From Syntrophobacterales bacterium (GTDB taxonomy: Bacteria; Desulfobacterota; Syntrophorhabdia; Syntrophorhabdales; WCHB1-27): a stretch of 8,141 nt of DNA. Positions within the stretch are counted from its first letter, which is position 1. Each line of letters begins with the position of its first letter. The stretch spans positions 1 through 8,141 of the forward strand of contig JADGQN010000208.1 in assembly GCA_017881765.1 (NCBI GenBank), read 5' to 3'. Both the position numbers and the translations under genes were made by a program. Shown piece after piece: positions 1 to 5,722 of this stretch. Under the pieces are notes generated by a model, which saw only the letters and a list, made by a program, of their open reading frames with translations, had not been told where the DNA came from and ran no database searches.

Positions 1-188
1 AACTCGCCAAAGAGCTTCTCACGATACGGCCCGACATTCCCATCATCCTCTGCACCGGTCACAGCGAGGCCGTTTCACTGGAGACGGCAAAGGATGTGGG
101 TATCAGACAATTCCTTATGAAGCCCGTTGCCAAGCGGGAGTTGGCGCAGGCCATTCGTCGTGTACTGGATACGAGCGCTGAGGGATGA
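1..188 (+). CDS. Response regulator receiver domain protein, C-terminal part (5' end outside window)
   Basis: An open frame beginning at base 3 runs to TGA at 186-188 and gives 61 residues, starting LAKELLTIRPDIPI. It is the second half of a CheY-like receiver domain: beta-4 with the switch threonine (IILCTG), then beta-5 with the conserved lysine (FLMKPV), then the final helix, and it stops right there. No output domain follows, so it ends as a receiver-only or C-terminal-receiver protein. The phosphorylated aspartate would lie upstream of the window, so activity cannot be judged. It is clearly paralogous to the next gene: LAKELLTIRPDIPIIL here aligns with LAKHLVRVRPDIPIIL there, and both have a KPV motif. 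This suggests a local duplication. The protein may be a hybrid histidine kinase ending in a receiver; the visible part cannot distinguish this from a stand-alone regulator. Confidence 0.85.
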   Translation, partial: LAKELLTIRPDIPIILCTGHSEAVSLETAKDVGIRQFLMKPVAKRELAQAIRRVLDTSAEG

Positions 189-200
189 AGAGTACGCAGG

Positions 201-220
201 TAAGACAAATACTTGTCTTA
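201..220. promoter_or_regulatory. Perfect 8-bp inverted repeat between the two receiver genes
   Basis: TAAGACAA (201-208) and TTGTCTTA (213-220) are perfect inverted copies around a 4-base spacer. The site lies 13 bases after the stop of the first receiver gene and about 50 bases before the start of the second. No T-run follows, so it is not a standard intrinsic terminator. It could be a dyad operator for a dimeric regulator or a hairpin in a shared transcript; the sequence does not say which. Confidence 0.45.
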
Positions 221-271
221 ATCCGCTTTCCGACAAGATGGTAGGCCTGCTGCACGGACAAGGAGAATGCG

Positions 272-634
272 ATGGCGCATAAGATACTCTGCGTAGACGA
301 CGACCCGGCTCTTGCCGAACTCTGCGGTGCTCTGTGCAAGAAAATGGGCTGCAATTTTGTGATCGAGACCAATCCCCACGAAGCGCTGAGGCTATTCACC
401 GAAGACCCTGAGGGATTCGCCGCCGTCATAGTTGACCAGTTGATGCCCGAGATGAGGGGAGAAGAGCTCGCGAAGCATTTAGTGCGTGTGCGTCCTGATA
501 TCCCGATCATTCTCACCACGGGCGATCCCGAAAACGCACCGGCATCCCTCGACAAGATAGGCGTCAAAGGCGTGCTCATCAAACCCGTCACCCGGCAAGA
601 GTTCACGGAAACAGTCGCCGCCGTGCTGAGCTGA
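272..634 (+). CDS. Single-domain response regulator (CheY-like receiver)
   Basis: The 120-residue protein is a complete receiver domain and nothing else. The acidic pocket is Asp9-Asp10-Asp11, the predicted phospho-acceptor is Asp55 (VIVDQLMPEMRG), the switch residue is Thr83 in ILTTG, and the conserved lysine is Lys104 in LIKPV. All residues needed for phosphorylation are present, so it should accept phosphate from a histidine kinase and signal by protein-protein contact, since it has no DNA-binding or enzymatic output domain. The ATG start is supported by AAGGAG at 260-265, 6 bases upstream. It lies 83 bases after the paralogous receiver fragment, on the same strand, and may be cotranscribed with it. 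No kinase is visible in the window, so its partner and the process it controls are unknown. Confidence 0.93.
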   Translation: MAHKILCVDDDPALAELCGALCKKMGCNFVIETNPHEALRLFTEDPEGFAAVIVDQLMPEMRGEELAKHLVRVRPDIPIILTTGDPENAPASLDKIGVKGVLIKPVTRQEFTETVAAVLS

Positions 635-838
635 ACCACAACGGGAACTCCTCAACAGACGTCGGTAGGGTACCTCCCTAGAAAGCAAGCAGTCCTTCGA
701 CCTTGCAGGACTCTCCCTTGGCCCGCTGGCGACCCGAGTGGGTGGGGTTAACTCCAAGCGCTATCACTCATTTCATCCGTAATGCTGCCTTTTCCGAATC
801 CGAGCTCATGCGCGAGTAGTAGGTGTACTGGGTGGGTC
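635..838. other. Non-coding stretch, nothing recognised
   Basis: About 200 bases between the receiver gene and the palindromic repeats. I find no frame with a credible start, ribosome binding site and codon pattern on either strand. A small stem (TAGGG 666-670 with CCCTA 676-680) exists but has no T-run. No tRNA or recognisable structured RNA was seen. A small RNA or the 3' end of the response regulator transcript could lie here. Confidence 0.4.
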
Positions 839-993
839 ATGCCAGTCTGCATTCAAAAATAGAGCGAGGCGCTCAAGCCGTGACGAACGGAGGCGTACTT
901 AAAGTACGTCGGAGTGAGGCAGGGCGCAACACCCACTGACACGGGTACCCGGAGTGTCCAAACACGGGTCTATGAATGAATGCAGATTGGCAT
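839..993. repeat. Palindromic repeat element, copy 1 (MITE/REP-like)
   Basis: The ends are imperfect inverted repeats: atgccagtctgcattca (839-855) pairs with 977-993 with one mismatch in 17. Near the left-centre is a perfect small palindrome, CGTACTT (894-900), A, AAGTACG (902-908), and a second, CGGGTACCCG, at 942-951. There is no open reading frame inside that looks like a transposase. The interior shares an ordered set of words with copy 2: GCATTCAA, CGAGGCG, AGCCG, GGCGTAC, GTACGTCG and GAGT. The two are therefore homologous and not chance palindromes. It may be a non-autonomous mobile element or a processed RNA hairpin. Flanking target duplications were not evident. Confidence 0.6.
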
Positions 994-1001
994 CAGCCTT
1001 A

Positions 1002-1129
1002 TACCGATTTGCATTCAAGATGGATACCGAGGCGAGCCGAGGCCTGGACTACGCAGGCGTACCTGGCGGTACGTCGAGTAAGAACAGGCTGAAGGGCAAC
1101 GAAGGTAGGCGCTTGAAGGCGAATCGGTA
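1002..1129. repeat. Palindromic repeat element, copy 2 (MITE/REP-like)
   Basis: The termini taccgatttgcattcaag (1002-1019) and 1112-1129 are inverted copies with 2 mismatches in 18. A central stem-loop is formed by CGTACC (1058-1063) and GGTACG (1068-1073) with a 4-base loop. Its layout matches copy 1, which ends 8 bases to the left. The right terminus lies immediately next to the stop codon of the metallopeptidase gene (1130-1132, minus strand), so a transcript of the mla operon would run directly into this hairpin. It might serve as a 3' stabiliser or a termination/processing signal for that operon, although no clear U-run follows on the minus strand. Confidence 0.6.
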
Positions 1130-1504
1130 CTAGTCGTAGCCCAGTTCCGCCAGCCGTTCCTCGCTCATCCCGAGGAAGTGGGCTACCTCGTGGACTACGG
1201 TGATTTCGATCTCTTCTTCGATTTCTTCGTCGGTCTCGCATGCTGCCTCGAGAGGCTCCTGGAAAATAAAAATAGTATCAGGAAACAAAGGGGGTGACGT
1301 GACTGACCTTTCGATCAGAGGGACCCCTTCGAATATGCCAAAGAGCGTCTCACCAGGAGACAGATCCATCTCTCTGAGCATCTGTCTTGATGGACGTTTC
1401 CGCACCGAAATTATGATGTTATCCAGATGGCGCCGTATCTCGGCGGGTACGCGACGGAGCGCCTTTTTTACGATCCTGTCGAACTCTTCATCACTCAGCC
1501 TCAC
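1130..1504 (-). CDS. Zincin-like metallopeptidase family protein (PF06262-type)
   Basis: The 124-residue protein ends with the zinc-protease signature HEVAH at residues 105-109, followed by FLGMSEERLAELGYD. This is the pattern of the small minimal-zincin family (HExxHxxGxxxxRL). His105 and His109 would bind zinc and Glu106 would be the catalytic base. An acidic stretch, ETDEEIEEEIE (about 90-100), precedes the motif, which is common in this family. Length is typical (about 110-140). There is no signal peptide, so it is probably cytoplasmic. The start is GTG at 1504, 6 bases after the mlaA stop, which suggests translational coupling; the Shine-Dalgarno is weak. It is the last gene of the mla operon. 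Its substrate is unknown, and a role in Mla function is suggested only by position. Confidence 0.85.
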   Translation of the reverse strand: MRLSDEEFDRIVKKALRRVPAEIRRHLDNIIISVRKRPSRQMLREMDLSPGETLFGIFEGVPLIERSVTSPPLFPDTIFIFQEPLEAACETDEEIEEEIEITVVHEVAHFLGMSEERLAELGYD

Positions 1505-1510
1505 CCGCGC

Positions 1511-2368
1511 CTACCGCTTCAGCACCTCCGTTCTATGCTGGACATACGCGTCACGTATGGCTACGTAAGGGTCGATCGCCGCTCCCTTTAAGGCCTCGTA
1601 GTCTCCGAGATGGAATGATGTCGTGTTCACAGATTCGTGCACATAGAGCCCCATCGATACCGGATCGAAGAAGTTCGAGCTGAGGTAGGTAGCCGGTCTA
1701 AGCAGCCAGTCCCCTACAAACCCCACGGTATCGCGTGGGGAGGAGGGTCCGAGAACGGGCCACACGAGGTAAAAACCAAAACCAACACCGTATTTGCCCA
1801 GCGTCTGGCCAAAATCCGCATTACGCCCCTTTATGCCAAAGCACTCACCCGCACAATCCCTAAGCCCCCCCACGCCGATGGTCGAATTGATAACAAGGCG
1901 TACCAGCTCTTTTCCCGCATAGCCGGGCTTTCCCTGAAGCATGTTATTGACGATCCGGATAGGGGACTCGAGATTCTTGTAAAAATTACTGAACAAACCC
2001 CTGAAATCTTCCGGCACCGCAGCCTTGTAACCGCGTGTGACGGGCTTGAGCACCCAGAAATAGAGTTTGTCGTTGAAGTGATACATGGCCCTGTTCCACG
2101 GCTCGATAGGGTCTGCGATCTGCGCTCCTTTCCCGGTTGTGGCCTCTGCCTCCTCTGCCGTCACGTTTCCATATTCATCGGATGGCTTAGCCGGTGCAGG
2201 GCCGGCAGGGACTGGTGTGAGCCCCTGGGCTAGCAGCATCACGGGTCCTTGAGCCGGCAGCGCGGCCTCATCCAAAACAGCCTCTTGACCGTGCACAACG
2301 GAAAAGCTCAATGCAAAAAACCACAGGATGACCAGTGACAAAGAAACGTTTCTCACGACAGACCGCAT
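1511..2368 (-). CDS. mlaA: MlaA/VacJ family outer-membrane phospholipid transport protein (no lipobox)
   Basis: MlaA sits in the outer membrane and removes phospholipids from the outer leaflet, passing them to MlaC. Family landmarks, numbered from the start chosen here (285 aa), are DPIEPWNRAMYHFN (86-99), LKPVTRGYKAAVPE (107-120), FSNFYKNLESP (126-136), GVGGLRD (165-171), LGKYGVGFGFYLVWPVLGPSSPRD (190-213) and the C-terminal DPYVAIRDAY (266-275). Length is a little above E. coli MlaA because of an Ala/Pro-rich linker before the domain. The N-terminus is a typical Sec signal (core about 9-24, then VVHG-QEA), but no cysteine lies near the cleavage site, so it is probably not a lipoprotein. An in-frame ATG at 2404 overlaps the mlaC stop, but it lacks a ribosome binding site and would put a charged 12-residue leader before the signal peptide. 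The ATG at 2368 has GGAGG at 2374-2378 and is preferred. Confidence 0.93.
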   Translation of the reverse strand: MRSVVRNVSLSLVILWFFALSFSVVHGQEAVLDEAALPAQGPVMLLAQGLTPVPAGPAPAKPSDEYGNVTAEEAEATTGKGAQIADPIEPWNRAMYHFNDKLYFWVLKPVTRGYKAAVPEDFRGLFSNFYKNLESPIRIVNNMLQGKPGYAGKELVRLVINSTIGVGGLRDCAGECFGIKGRNADFGQTLGKYGVGFGFYLVWPVLGPSSPRDTVGFVGDWLLRPATYLSSNFFDPVSMGLYVHESVNTTSFHLGDYEALKGAAIDPYVAIRDAYVQHRTEVLKR

Positions 2369-2373
2369 TCCAT

Positions 2374-2378
2374 CCTCC
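2374..2378 (-). promoter_or_regulatory. Shine-Dalgarno deciding the mlaA start
   Basis: On the minus strand GGAGG lies 5 bases before the ATG at 2368. It favours that codon over the ATG at 2404, which overlaps the mlaC stop codon and has no purine-rich site upstream. Confidence 0.7.
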
Positions 2379-2400
2379 TCGCGCCTTGCTCTTCTGAGCT

Positions 2401-2994
2401 TCATTTAGCACCCGTCTTTTTTCGCAGGGTTTCGAGCAGCTTCTCCGGCGGGTTGTTCCCGAGAATCTCCCGGAACTGCGTCCGATAGTTATTGATCAGA
2501 CTTACCCCCTCGATCACCACATCATACACTCTCCACTCATTATCTTTTTTGATGACCCTGTAATTGATGGGCACCTGAGCCCCCTTCGTAACGACGACGC
2601 TGTCAACCTCCACCGTGGTCTCTGAGAGGGGGACCTCTTTCGTAAAGTTTATCTGCTCATTGGAGTAGGCAAGGATCTTGTCCACGTATGCATCCTTAAG
2701 GATGCCCTCGAAAAGCTGCACGAATTCCTTGCGCTGTTCCGGGGTAAAATTGTTCCAGCTCAACCCCAGTGTCCTTTTCGAAAGCTCCACGAAGTCAAAG
2801 AGCTTCTCGGCAGCAGCCTGGATTTTTTGCTCTTTAACCTTTCTGCCGGCCTCTCCTTTGAGCTTAGGGTCGCGCAACACTTCAAGCACACTGTTGGCAT
2901 TTGCCTTTACGGTGTCGAGTGGAACGCCGGCAAAGGCAAAGAGCGGAGCCATCAGCCAAATCAGGAGCATGGATCCGATTAGCGTTTTTTTCAT
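2401..2994 (-). CDS. mlaC: MlaC (Ttg2D/Tol-Ttg2 family) periplasmic phospholipid carrier
   Basis: The 197-residue protein begins with a Sec signal peptide (MKKTLIGSMLLIWLMAPLFAFA, probable cleavage after Ala22), so it acts in the periplasm. The mature part has family hallmarks: FVELSKRTLGLSW (68-80), FTPEQRKEFVQLFEGIL (83-99) and the strongly diagnostic WRVYDVVIEGVSLINNYRTQF (154-174). In characterised Mla systems MlaC shuttles one phospholipid between MlaA and the MlaFED complex. Length fits the family (about 200). The ATG at 2994 is preceded by GGGGAGGAG a few bases upstream, a strong ribosome binding site. It starts 23 bases after the mlaD stop. Its TGA overlaps the upstream alternative ATG of mlaA. 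Confidence 0.95.
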   Translation of the reverse strand: MKKTLIGSMLLIWLMAPLFAFAGVPLDTVKANANSVLEVLRDPKLKGEAGRKVKEQKIQAAAEKLFDFVELSKRTLGLSWNNFTPEQRKEFVQLFEGILKDAYVDKILAYSNEQINFTKEVPLSETTVEVDSVVVTKGAQVPINYRVIKKDNEWRVYDVVIEGVSLINNYRTQFREILGNNPPEKLLETLRKKTGAK

Positions 2995-3017
2995 CGATCT
3001 CCTCCCCGGTTATCCGG

Positions 3018-3515
3018 TCACTTATTCGGTTTTTCCGAAGCCTTCTCCGGAGCCTTTTCCTTACCGTCCGGAACCGAGCCGAATGCATACTTGCCTATCA
3101 GATCTTCGATGTCGGCGGGCACGGACGTCTGCGTAATCACACCGCCCGCCTTCAGCGGTTCCCCGGACCCTCCCGGATCCACCTTTATATATTTGTCGCC
3201 GATAAGCCCGGAGGTCTTAATTGTGGCCGACGCATCGTCATATACTTTCACTGCCTTATCGATCTTCATCACCACAACGCCCATCTGCCTCTTGTCGTCT
3301 ATGCCAAGGCTCTCCACACTGCCTACCTGGATTCCATAGACCTCTATGGAGCTGCCGACTCTCAGCCCAGCGACAGAGGCGAACCGCGCATTGAGCGAAT
3401 AGGTATCTTCTCCAAACAGGGAGATCTTGCCAAGCTTCACCGTCATGTAGCCTACACAGATGAGACCGATAAGAACAAAAACGCCGACAACCGTCTCCAT
3501 GGAATACTTTTTCAT
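3018..3515 (-). CDS. mlaD: MlaD, MCE-domain protein of the phospholipid ABC transporter
   Basis: The 165-residue protein has one N-terminal membrane helix (about residues 8-26, VVGVFVLIGLICVGYMTV) followed by one MCE domain (about 38-115). Visible MCE features are the FASVAGLRVGSSIEVYGIQVGSV strand-turn-strand (45-67) and GLIGDKYIKVDPGG (103-116). A charged K/E/P-rich tail (151-165) ends the protein. MlaD forms a hexameric ring on the periplasmic face of MlaE, through which lipid passes to or from MlaC. Its size is close to E. coli MlaD (183). The ATG overlaps the mlaF stop by 4 bases (ATGA), indicating translational coupling, and GGAGG lies about 9 bases upstream inside the end of mlaF. Confidence 0.95.
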   Translation of the reverse strand: MKKYSMETVVGVFVLIGLICVGYMTVKLGKISLFGEDTYSLNARFASVAGLRVGSSIEVYGIQVGSVESLGIDDKRQMGVVVMKIDKAVKVYDDASATIKTSGLIGDKYIKVDPGGSGEPLKAGGVITQTSVPADIEDLIGKYAFGSVPDGKEKAPEKASEKPNK

Positions 3516-4768
3516 CCCGCACTACCTCCGGTATCGCATCGGTGCGTTGCGACAATCTGCTGGTTCGCTCGAGCTTTCGCGATGATTAGATCGATATCGT
3601 CCGCGGGAGCGACTTCCGTGATCCCGGCATGGACGTAGACCTCGAAACATGCTTCAGCGCCTATCGTTGTTTGAGCACTGCTCTCGATGTTGGCCAGGCC
3701 CTCCTGCTCCAGTTGTTGAGCAAAATCAGCCACCAGCTGCTCCGCCTCAGAGGGGCTCGTGTGGGGGAATATTGTCAGTATCTGGTCCCTGCTGTGACGG
3801 GCAGAGAAGCCCCCGACTGACTGGAAGTGCCTGTTGGTATATTCGCCGAGTGACCTGAGAACCTCCAGCGCTGCCAGCGGTCCAAGGGCATCATTCAGCA
3901 GATCGAACTCCACGCTGAAGAGCGCTGCTGAAACAGCGGGCAGCACGCCGCTGCCCCCGAGCACCGTTCCGTAATGTACTCTGAATGCTTCCCTTGAGAG
4001 CAAGCCCGTCAGTTCGTCTTCGAAACCTTCCAGGCTGCGCAAGAATTCATCGATCATCGGATGCTTCAACCTGATTGCCTCTTCGTATGTCCCTTGAAAG
4101 CCGGCCTTTCCTTCCCACAGAATCACAATCCTGTCCGAGATGAAAAAGACATCGGGAATATCGTGGCTGATCATGATTGCGGTAAACCCGAATTTCCTCC
4201 TGTAATGGACGATCATGCTCAAAATCATATTCTTTCGGATCGGGTCCTGACCCGTCGTCGGCTCGTCGAAAAGCACGATGGTCGGGTCCGTCACCAGCGC
4301 GCGTGCCAAGGCAACGCGTTTCTGCATACCGCCTGAAAGCTCAGAAGGATACTTATCCAGGGAGTCACTCAATTCCAGGTCTTCCAATCTCTTCTTTACT
4401 CTTTTCTCAATCTCCTTTTTGCCAAGATTCGTGGTCTGCTTGAGAGGAAGGGCCACATTTTCGAAGACGGTCATCGAGTCAAGCAGCGCATTATTCTGGA
4501 ACAAGTAAGCGACCCGGCTTCTGTACTCTTCCCGCTCGCGCCTTTTCATTCCACGAAGAGGCTTTCCCTGATAGAGAATCGTACCTTCGTCCGGAGTAAG
4601 CAGCCCGATGATGTGCTTGAGCAGCACGCTTTTGCCCGTGCCGCTCTTACCGATAATCGTCGTAATCTGATTCTCATAGATTTTGAGGTCAACCTTGTCG
4701 AGTACGGTCTTATCACCGAACTGCTTCGTGACATTTTTGAATTCTATTAACGGCGTATCCGTATCCAT
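3512..4768 (-). CDS. mlaF: MlaF-type ABC ATPase fused to a C-terminal degenerate GGDEF-like domain
   Basis: The 418-residue protein has two parts. Residues 1-248 are a complete ABC ATPase: Walker A GKSGTGKS (40-47), Q-loop Gln91, signature LSGGMQKR (144-151), Walker B TIVLFDEP (163-170) with Glu169, and switch His202. The D-loop TTGQDPI (171-177) matches the GQDP form of MlaF proteins rather than the usual GLDP. Residues 249-418 are extra: DELTGLLSREAF (251-262) matches the DxLTGLxNRRxF start of GGDEF domains, ND is kept at 292-293, RHSRDQILTIFP (324-335) takes the place of RyGGDEFaillp, and AKARANQ (397-403) matches the terminal AKxxGRN. With SRDQI for GGDEF it should not make c-di-GMP. The start is ATG at 4768, 8 bases after the mlaE stop, with AGGG overlapping that stop. 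An upstream in-frame ATG at 4828 would overlap mlaE by over 50 bases and is disfavoured. Confidence 0.95.
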   Translation of the reverse strand: MDTDTPLIEFKNVTKQFGDKTVLDKVDLKIYENQITTIIGKSGTGKSVLLKHIIGLLTPDEGTILYQGKPLRGMKRREREEYRSRVAYLFQNNALLDSMTVFENVALPLKQTTNLGKKEIEKRVKKRLEDLELSDSLDKYPSELSGGMQKRVALARALVTDPTIVLFDEPTTGQDPIRKNMILSMIVHYRRKFGFTAIMISHDIPDVFFISDRIVILWEGKAGFQGTYEEAIRLKHPMIDEFLRSLEGFEDELTGLLSREAFRVHYGTVLGGSGVLPAVSAALFSVEFDLLNDALGPLAALEVLRSLGEYTNRHFQSVGGFSARHSRDQILTIFPHTSPSEAEQLVADFAQQLEQEGLANIESSAQTTIGAEACFEVYVHAGITEVAPADDIDLIIAKARANQQIVATHRCDTGGSAG

Positions 4769-4776
4769 CACCAACC

Positions 4777-5595
4777 CTACATAAGAAACGAAGTTACCAC
4801 GTAATCCGCAATGAGGATCATCACACACGAGATCACAACGGCGGAGATGGTCGCAAGTCCCACAGCCTTAGCTCCAAAACCCTGTGTCCGCATATGACAG
4901 AAATAGCCCTGGAAGCAACAGATGGTTGAAACGATTACCGCAAATACCAAGGCCTTGATAAATCCCCCCCTAATATCCACGATGTCCACGGAGGACTGCA
5001 CCCGGTAAAAGTATGTGCCTGCGTTTGTCCCCAGCAGGAGCACACCGCTGATATAGCCTCCGAGAATGCCGATGAGGTCGAAAAATGCAGTGAGCAGGGG
5101 AAAGCTGATGATTGCGGCGGCAACCCGCGGACTGATGAGATAACGTACAGGATGGATGCGCATGGTATACAGGGCATCGACCTGCTCCGAGATGCGCAAG
5201 ATTCCGATCTCCGCGGCCATGGCCGAGCCGGCCCGGGCAGTGATCATGATGGCGGTCAGGACCGGCCCCAATTCTCTGATAAGAGAGAGGGCTACGGCAG
5301 ACCCGAGAGCCCCCGTGGAGCCAAACTTCACCAGGGTGTAGAAGAGCTGCAGGCCGAGCACCATGCCGGTGAAAAGCCCAACCAGCATCACGATCAGGGA
5401 GGACCTGGCGCCGATATAAAATACCTGGTTTACGATCGCCAGAAGCTGTTTTCGCCGGAAGATATTGACGAAGGCCAGGAGGAAGAATATGGTCATGGCG
5501 CCGAAATCGCCCAGCAGGCCGAGCGCTCCCCTCCCCACGCTAGCAAACAGCAGTATAAGAGAATTACGATTCTGTACCGACTCCGTATCGGCCAA
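4777..5595 (-). CDS. mlaE: MlaE permease of the phospholipid ABC transporter
   Basis: The 272-residue membrane protein has the MlaE/Ttg2B fold: an amphipathic N-terminal segment, then about five hydrophobic helices (approximately 64-90, 98-122, 158-190, 212-232, 244-270). The most diagnostic block is SLIRELGPVLTAIMITARAG (104-123), followed by SAMAAEIGILRISEQVDAL (124-142), which forms the cytoplasmic coupling region contacting MlaF. Length is close to E. coli MlaE (260), and no STAS domain is fused at the N-terminus. The start is TTG at 5595, supported by AGGAG at 5601-5605 with 5-base spacing; no better ATG exists nearby in frame. It is the first gene of the operon. Its stop is 8 bases before the preferred mlaF start. 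Confidence 0.95.
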   Translation of the reverse strand: MADTESVQNRNSLILLFASVGRGALGLLGDFGAMTIFFLLAFVNIFRRKQLLAIVNQVFYIGARSSLIVMLVGLFTGMVLGLQLFYTLVKFGSTGALGSAVALSLIRELGPVLTAIMITARAGSAMAAEIGILRISEQVDALYTMRIHPVRYLISPRVAAAIISFPLLTAFFDLIGILGGYISGVLLLGTNAGTYFYRVQSSVDIVDIRGGFIKALVFAVIVSTICCFQGYFCHMRTQGFGAKAVGLATISAVVISCVMILIADYVVTSFLM

Positions 5596-5600
5596 GTGCT

Positions 5601-5615
5601 CTCCTGTGAAACAGG
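5601..5615 (-). promoter_or_regulatory. mlaE ribosome binding site inside a small hairpin
   Basis: On the minus strand CCTGT-TTC-ACAGG (5615-5603) can form a 5-bp hairpin. Its 3' arm overlaps the AGGAG Shine-Dalgarno (5605-5601) that serves the TTG start of mlaE. Partial masking of the site plus a rare start codon would keep initiation low. The stem is short, so a regulatory role is only a suggestion. Confidence 0.4.
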
Positions 5616-5684
5616 TCCGTAGACTTAACCTGTTACACCTTTTTTCCTAATCCTTCTTTCCTATCTTTCGACGATCCCTGCAAT

Positions 5685-5713
5685 AATTTAACCACGGCGC
5701 GAGGAAGACGCAA
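5685..5713 (-). promoter_or_regulatory. Weak candidate sigma70 promoter for the mla operon
   Basis: On the minus strand a TTGCGT box (5713-5708) and a TAAATT box (5690-5685) are separated by 17 bases, about 90 bases before the mlaE start. Matches to the consensus are only 3/6 and 4/6. It is reported because the mla operon needs a promoter in this gap and I saw nothing better. Confidence 0.2.
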
Positions 5714-5722
5714 TAGGAAATC

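Noticed and set aside
115..639. Open frame of 174 codons on the - strand
   Set aside because: Antisense to both receiver genes, whose motifs are unmistakable.
666..680. Stem TAGGG/CCCTA as a terminator for the receiver gene
   Set aside because: Only 5 bp and no following T-run; no better than chance.
839..1129. Insertion sequence with transposase
   Set aside because: No reading frame in the two elements is long enough or resembles a transposase; only the palindromic structure is supported.
999..1241. Open frame of 80 codons on the - strand
   Set aside because: It combines the palindromic element with an out-of-frame piece of the metallopeptidase gene; the product is Arg-rich and low in information.
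2901..3638. Open frame of 245 codons on the + strand
   Set aside because: Antisense to mlaC, mlaD and the end of mlaF, crossing three real gene boundaries, with no ribosome binding site or family resemblance.
4769..4828. Extra 20 N-terminal residues of MlaF from the ATG at 4828
   Set aside because: They would overlap the end of mlaE and do not resemble MlaF N-termini; the ATG at 4768 begins just before the conserved strand IEFKNVTKQFG.
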